A DNA stretch of 7,380 nt, taken from contig DCDU01000034.1 in assembly GCA_002316585.1 (NCBI GenBank), positions 940 through 8,319 of the forward strand. The letters are read 5' to 3'. The notes beneath the pieces were generated by a model that saw only the letters and a program-made list of their open reading frames with translations, was not told the origin of the DNA and ran no database searches. A program made the position numbers and the translations under genes. This DNA is from Firmicutes bacterium UBA1047 (GTDB lineage Bacteria > Bacillota > Clostridia > Tissierellales > Sedimentibacteraceae). The stretch's first letter is position 1. Each line of letters starts with the position of its first letter. Positions 5,698 to 7,380 of the stretch are shown here, piece after piece.

Positions 5698-7092
5698 ATG
5701 AAAGCTAAGGAGTATTTGTTCTTGATGCAAAAAATTTTGCAGCAGGTAGATGAAGGAGTTCATGTGCTTGATAAAAATGGTAATACTATTATATATAATG
5801 AATCTATGTCTAATTTGGAAAAGATGGATTCACGTGATGTTATCCAAAGACCGTTTACAGAGGTTTTTAAAGGTTTAAACAACGAAAACAGCACTCTTCT
5901 TAAAGCCTTAAATTCAAAAGTTGTTACCAAGAATTTGAAACAGACATATTTAAATAAAGACGGTAAAGAAATTTCAACAATAAATACCACAATTCCTGTC
6001 ATAATCGATGACGAGGTAATTGCTGTCGTTGAGGTCGCAAAGAATATCACAAAAATAACGGAAATGTCAAATACAATTTTAAAGCTGCATGATGAAATAG
6101 GAAAACCTGAAAAGGCTAAACAAAAGAAAATCAGGAAATATAATTTTGATAATATTATAGGTAAGAGTGATAATTTCCTGGATGTTATTCACAGGGCAAA
6201 AAAATCTTCAAAAAATTCCGCTTCAGTATTTATTTACGGTGAAACCGGCACAGGCAAGGAATTAATTGCCCAGAGCATACATTATGCAAGCTCAAGAAAG
6301 AACAAGCCTTTTATTGCTCAAAATTGCGCCGCTCTTCCGGAATCACTTTTGGAAGGCTTGCTGTTTGGTACTACTAAAGGGGGGTTTACCGGAGCGGTTG
6401 ACCGTGCCGGCTTATTTGAACAGGCAAACGGCGGAACTCTTCTTTTGGATGAAATAAATTCCATGCCTTATGAATTGCAGCCTAAGCTCCTTCGGGTGCT
6501 TCAGGAAAATTATATAAGACGGGTTGGAGGTTCAAATGAAATTCCGATAGATGTAAGGATAATAACTACCTGCAATGAGCATCCCGAAAAAATATTAAAG
6601 GAAGGCAAGCTGAGGAAGGACTTATTTTACAGGCTTAATGTAATTCAAATAAACATACCTCCTTTAAGAGACAGAAAGGATGATGTCATTTTGCTTGCTA
6701 AAATGTTTGTTGACAAATACAATGAAAGGTTTAACAAGCATGTTACGGATTTTTCAGGTGAAGTATATGATTATCTTCTAAAATATGAATATCCGGGTAA
6801 TGTAAGAGAACTTGAAAATGTAATTATGTCAGCCGTAAGCATGTGTGATGACAATGAGCATATATTGGACAGCGGCCATTTTTCAATTCAATACTCAATA
6901 GATTATCAAATAGATGATTATGAAAAAGTCGAAAATTCCGGTATGGATGAATACTTAAGCAATTTAGAAAAAAGAATAATAAAGGAAGCTCTTAAAAAAA
7001 GCAACAATAATATTACAAGGGCATCAAATGTGCTGAAAATCAAGCGTCAAACTTTGCAGCATAAAATAAAGAAATATAACATTAGCATATAA
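5698..7092 (+). CDS. PAS-domain sigma-54-dependent transcriptional activator (RocR-like)
   Basis: A 464-residue bacterial enhancer-binding protein that uses ATP hydrolysis to open promoters held by sigma-54 RNA polymerase. Domains: an N-terminal PAS sensor (about 8-120, with VHVLDKNGNTIIYNES), a linker, an AAA+ domain (about 150-385) and a C-terminal Fis-type HTH (about 425-461). Motifs seen: Walker A GETGTGKE (181-188), the loop GGFTGA (228-233), Walker B GGTLLLDE (245-252), FYRLNV with arginine-finger candidate Arg312, PPLRDR and YPGNVRELEN. There is no receiver domain, so activity is probably set by a small ligand at the PAS domain, as in RocR, the arginine/ornithine catabolism activator. 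The sigma-54-contacting loop is GGFTGA instead of GAFTGA. The start is ATG 5698, 5 nt after AGGAGG. A terminator follows, then a sigma-54 promoter, its likely target. The specific inducer is unknown. Confidence 0.93.
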   Translation: MKAKEYLFLMQKILQQVDEGVHVLDKNGNTIIYNESMSNLEKMDSRDVIQRPFTEVFKGLNNENSTLLKALNSKVVTKNLKQTYLNKDGKEISTINTTIPVIIDDEVIAVVEVAKNITKITEMSNTILKLHDEIGKPEKAKQKKIRKYNFDNIIGKSDNFLDVIHRAKKSSKNSASVFIYGETGTGKELIAQSIHYASSRKNKPFIAQNCAALPESLLEGLLFGTTKGGFTGAVDRAGLFEQANGGTLLLDEINSMPYELQPKLLRVLQENYIRRVGGSNEIPIDVRIITTCNEHPEKILKEGKLRKDLFYRLNVIQINIPPLRDRKDDVILLAKMFVDKYNERFNKHVTDFSGEVYDYLLKYEYPGNVRELENVIMSAVSMCDDNEHILDSGHFSIQYSIDYQIDDYEKVENSGMDEYLSNLEKRIIKEALKKSNNNITRASNVLKIKRQTLQHKIKKYNISI

Positions 7093-7098
7093 AGATAC

Positions 7099-7149
7099 AA
7101 AAAAGGCAAAAAAATTTGCATCATACTGCAAAAATAATTGCTTTTTTTT
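7099..7149 (+). terminator. Terminator of the sigma-54 activator gene
   Basis: The inner stem TTTGCA (7115-7120)/TGCAAA (7127-7132) has a 6-nt loop. An outer stem, AAAAAAG(G)CAA with TTGCTTTTTT (7099-7109 with 7138-7147), has one bulged G. Eight T residues (7142-7149) end it. It begins 7 bp after the stop codon and separates the regulator from the following sigma-54 operon. Confidence 0.75.
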
Positions 7150-7171
7150 ACAGCATTTATGAAAACGTTAG

Positions 7172-7180
7172 TCCCGGGGA
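7172..7180. promoter_or_regulatory. Possible upstream activator site (TCCCGGGGA)
   Basis: A 9-bp odd-centred palindrome in a small GC-rich island (GTCCCGGGGAACCGG, 7171-7185) inside an AT-rich spacer. It lies about 120 bp upstream of the sigma-54 promoter, the usual distance range for activator binding sites. It has no second copy that I can see, so support is limited. Confidence 0.25.
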
Positions 7181-7292
7181 ACCGGATTATAAAATTGTAT
7201 AAATTGTTTTTTTTGAGATAAAATAACTTGAAGGCTGAAATTTACGGGCTTTTAACATCTTAAAATGTCTTATATTCTTCTTTGAAAGTTAA

Positions 7293-7309
7293 TTGGCATG
7301 ATAATTGCA
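7293..7309 (+). promoter_or_regulatory. Sigma-54 (-24/-12) promoter
   Basis: TTGGCATGATAATTGCA matches the sigma-54 consensus YTGGCACGRNNNTTGCW at every defined position except one (T for C after TGGCA). The GG (7295-7296) and GC (7307-7308) are correctly spaced. Transcription would start near 7320, about 30 nt before the next ATG. The activator gene immediately upstream supplies the matching regulator type. Confidence 0.88.
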
Positions 7310-7351
7310 AAATATAATAAATGAGTAGAAAAATAATAGGAGGTTTTACAA

Positions 7352-7380
7352 ATGCAAAATGTAAAGGTAATTATTTGGGG
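7352..7380 (+). CDS. Start of a NAD(P)-binding dehydrogenase-like gene, 3' end outside the window
   Basis: ATG 7352 follows AGGAGG (7338-7343) by 8 nt and is about 30 nt after the predicted sigma-54 start. Only MQNVKVIIWG can be read. A basic-hydrophobic strand ending in Gly is the start of a Rossmann fold. It closely resembles, from memory, the N-terminus of 2,4-diaminopentanoate dehydrogenase (ord), the first gene of clostridial ornithine degradation clusters, and more loosely dihydrodipicolinate reductase relatives. Ten residues cannot settle this. The RocR-like activator and sigma-54 promoter upstream agree with an amino-acid catabolic operon. Confidence 0.6.

Noticed and set aside
5760..6050. 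Minus-strand open frame of 96 codons inside the PAS region
   Set aside because: Shadow of the sigma-54 activator frame, with no start signal or recognisable domain.
6266..6457. Plus-strand open frame of 63 codons within the AAA+ domain
   Set aside because: Out-of-frame shadow over the Walker A to Walker B region; no ribosome binding site.

Overview
The base composition (AT-rich), strong AGGAGG-type ribosome binding sites, sigma-A promoters and gene content point to a low-GC Firmicute of the Clostridia/Tissierellia type, probably an amino-acid-fermenting anaerobe. This is inferred from gene families and composition only.

Layout, left to right. (1) Positions 1-1122: 3' part of a metal-dependent amidohydrolase gene (+). 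(2) Positions 1123-1341: a spacer holding a foldable RNA with a terminator-like hairpin and a competing long-range pairing. (3) Positions 1342-3165: a TypA/BipA-type ribosome-associated GTPase (+). (4) A long terminator hairpin separates it from the convergent luxS gene (3293-3772, -), which has a clear sigma-A promoter. (5) A small Xre-family repressor gene (3953-4297, -) is transcribed divergently from an acetamidase/formamidase-family gene (4462-5336, +). The region between them carries three perfect 13-bp palindromes, GTATT-N3-AATAC, placed on the promoters of both genes. I infer a self-contained regulator/operator/target module. The enzyme's reading frame is open from 4458 to the stop but has no ordinary start codon; the well-placed ATG at 4462 is one base out of frame at a GGGG run. 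(6) Positions 5337-5697: a 361-bp spacer with a 129-bp MITE-like element (13-bp perfect terminal inverted repeats and an internal palindrome), then a sigma-A promoter. (7) Positions 5698-7092: a PAS / AAA+ / Fis-HTH sigma-54 activator (+) of the RocR kind. (8) Positions 7093-7380: a terminator, a near-consensus sigma-54 promoter and the first ten codons of a gene reading MQNVKVIIWG.

How the parts work together: the activator with its sensory PAS domain most likely switches on the sigma-54 promoter just downstream. The start of the last gene resembles 2,4-diaminopentanoate dehydrogenase of ornithine fermentation, which would fit an amino-acid-responsive activator, but only ten residues are visible. 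The Xre/acetamidase pair looks like a second, independent nitrogen-related switch; degenerate copies of its palindrome also lie around the luxS promoter.
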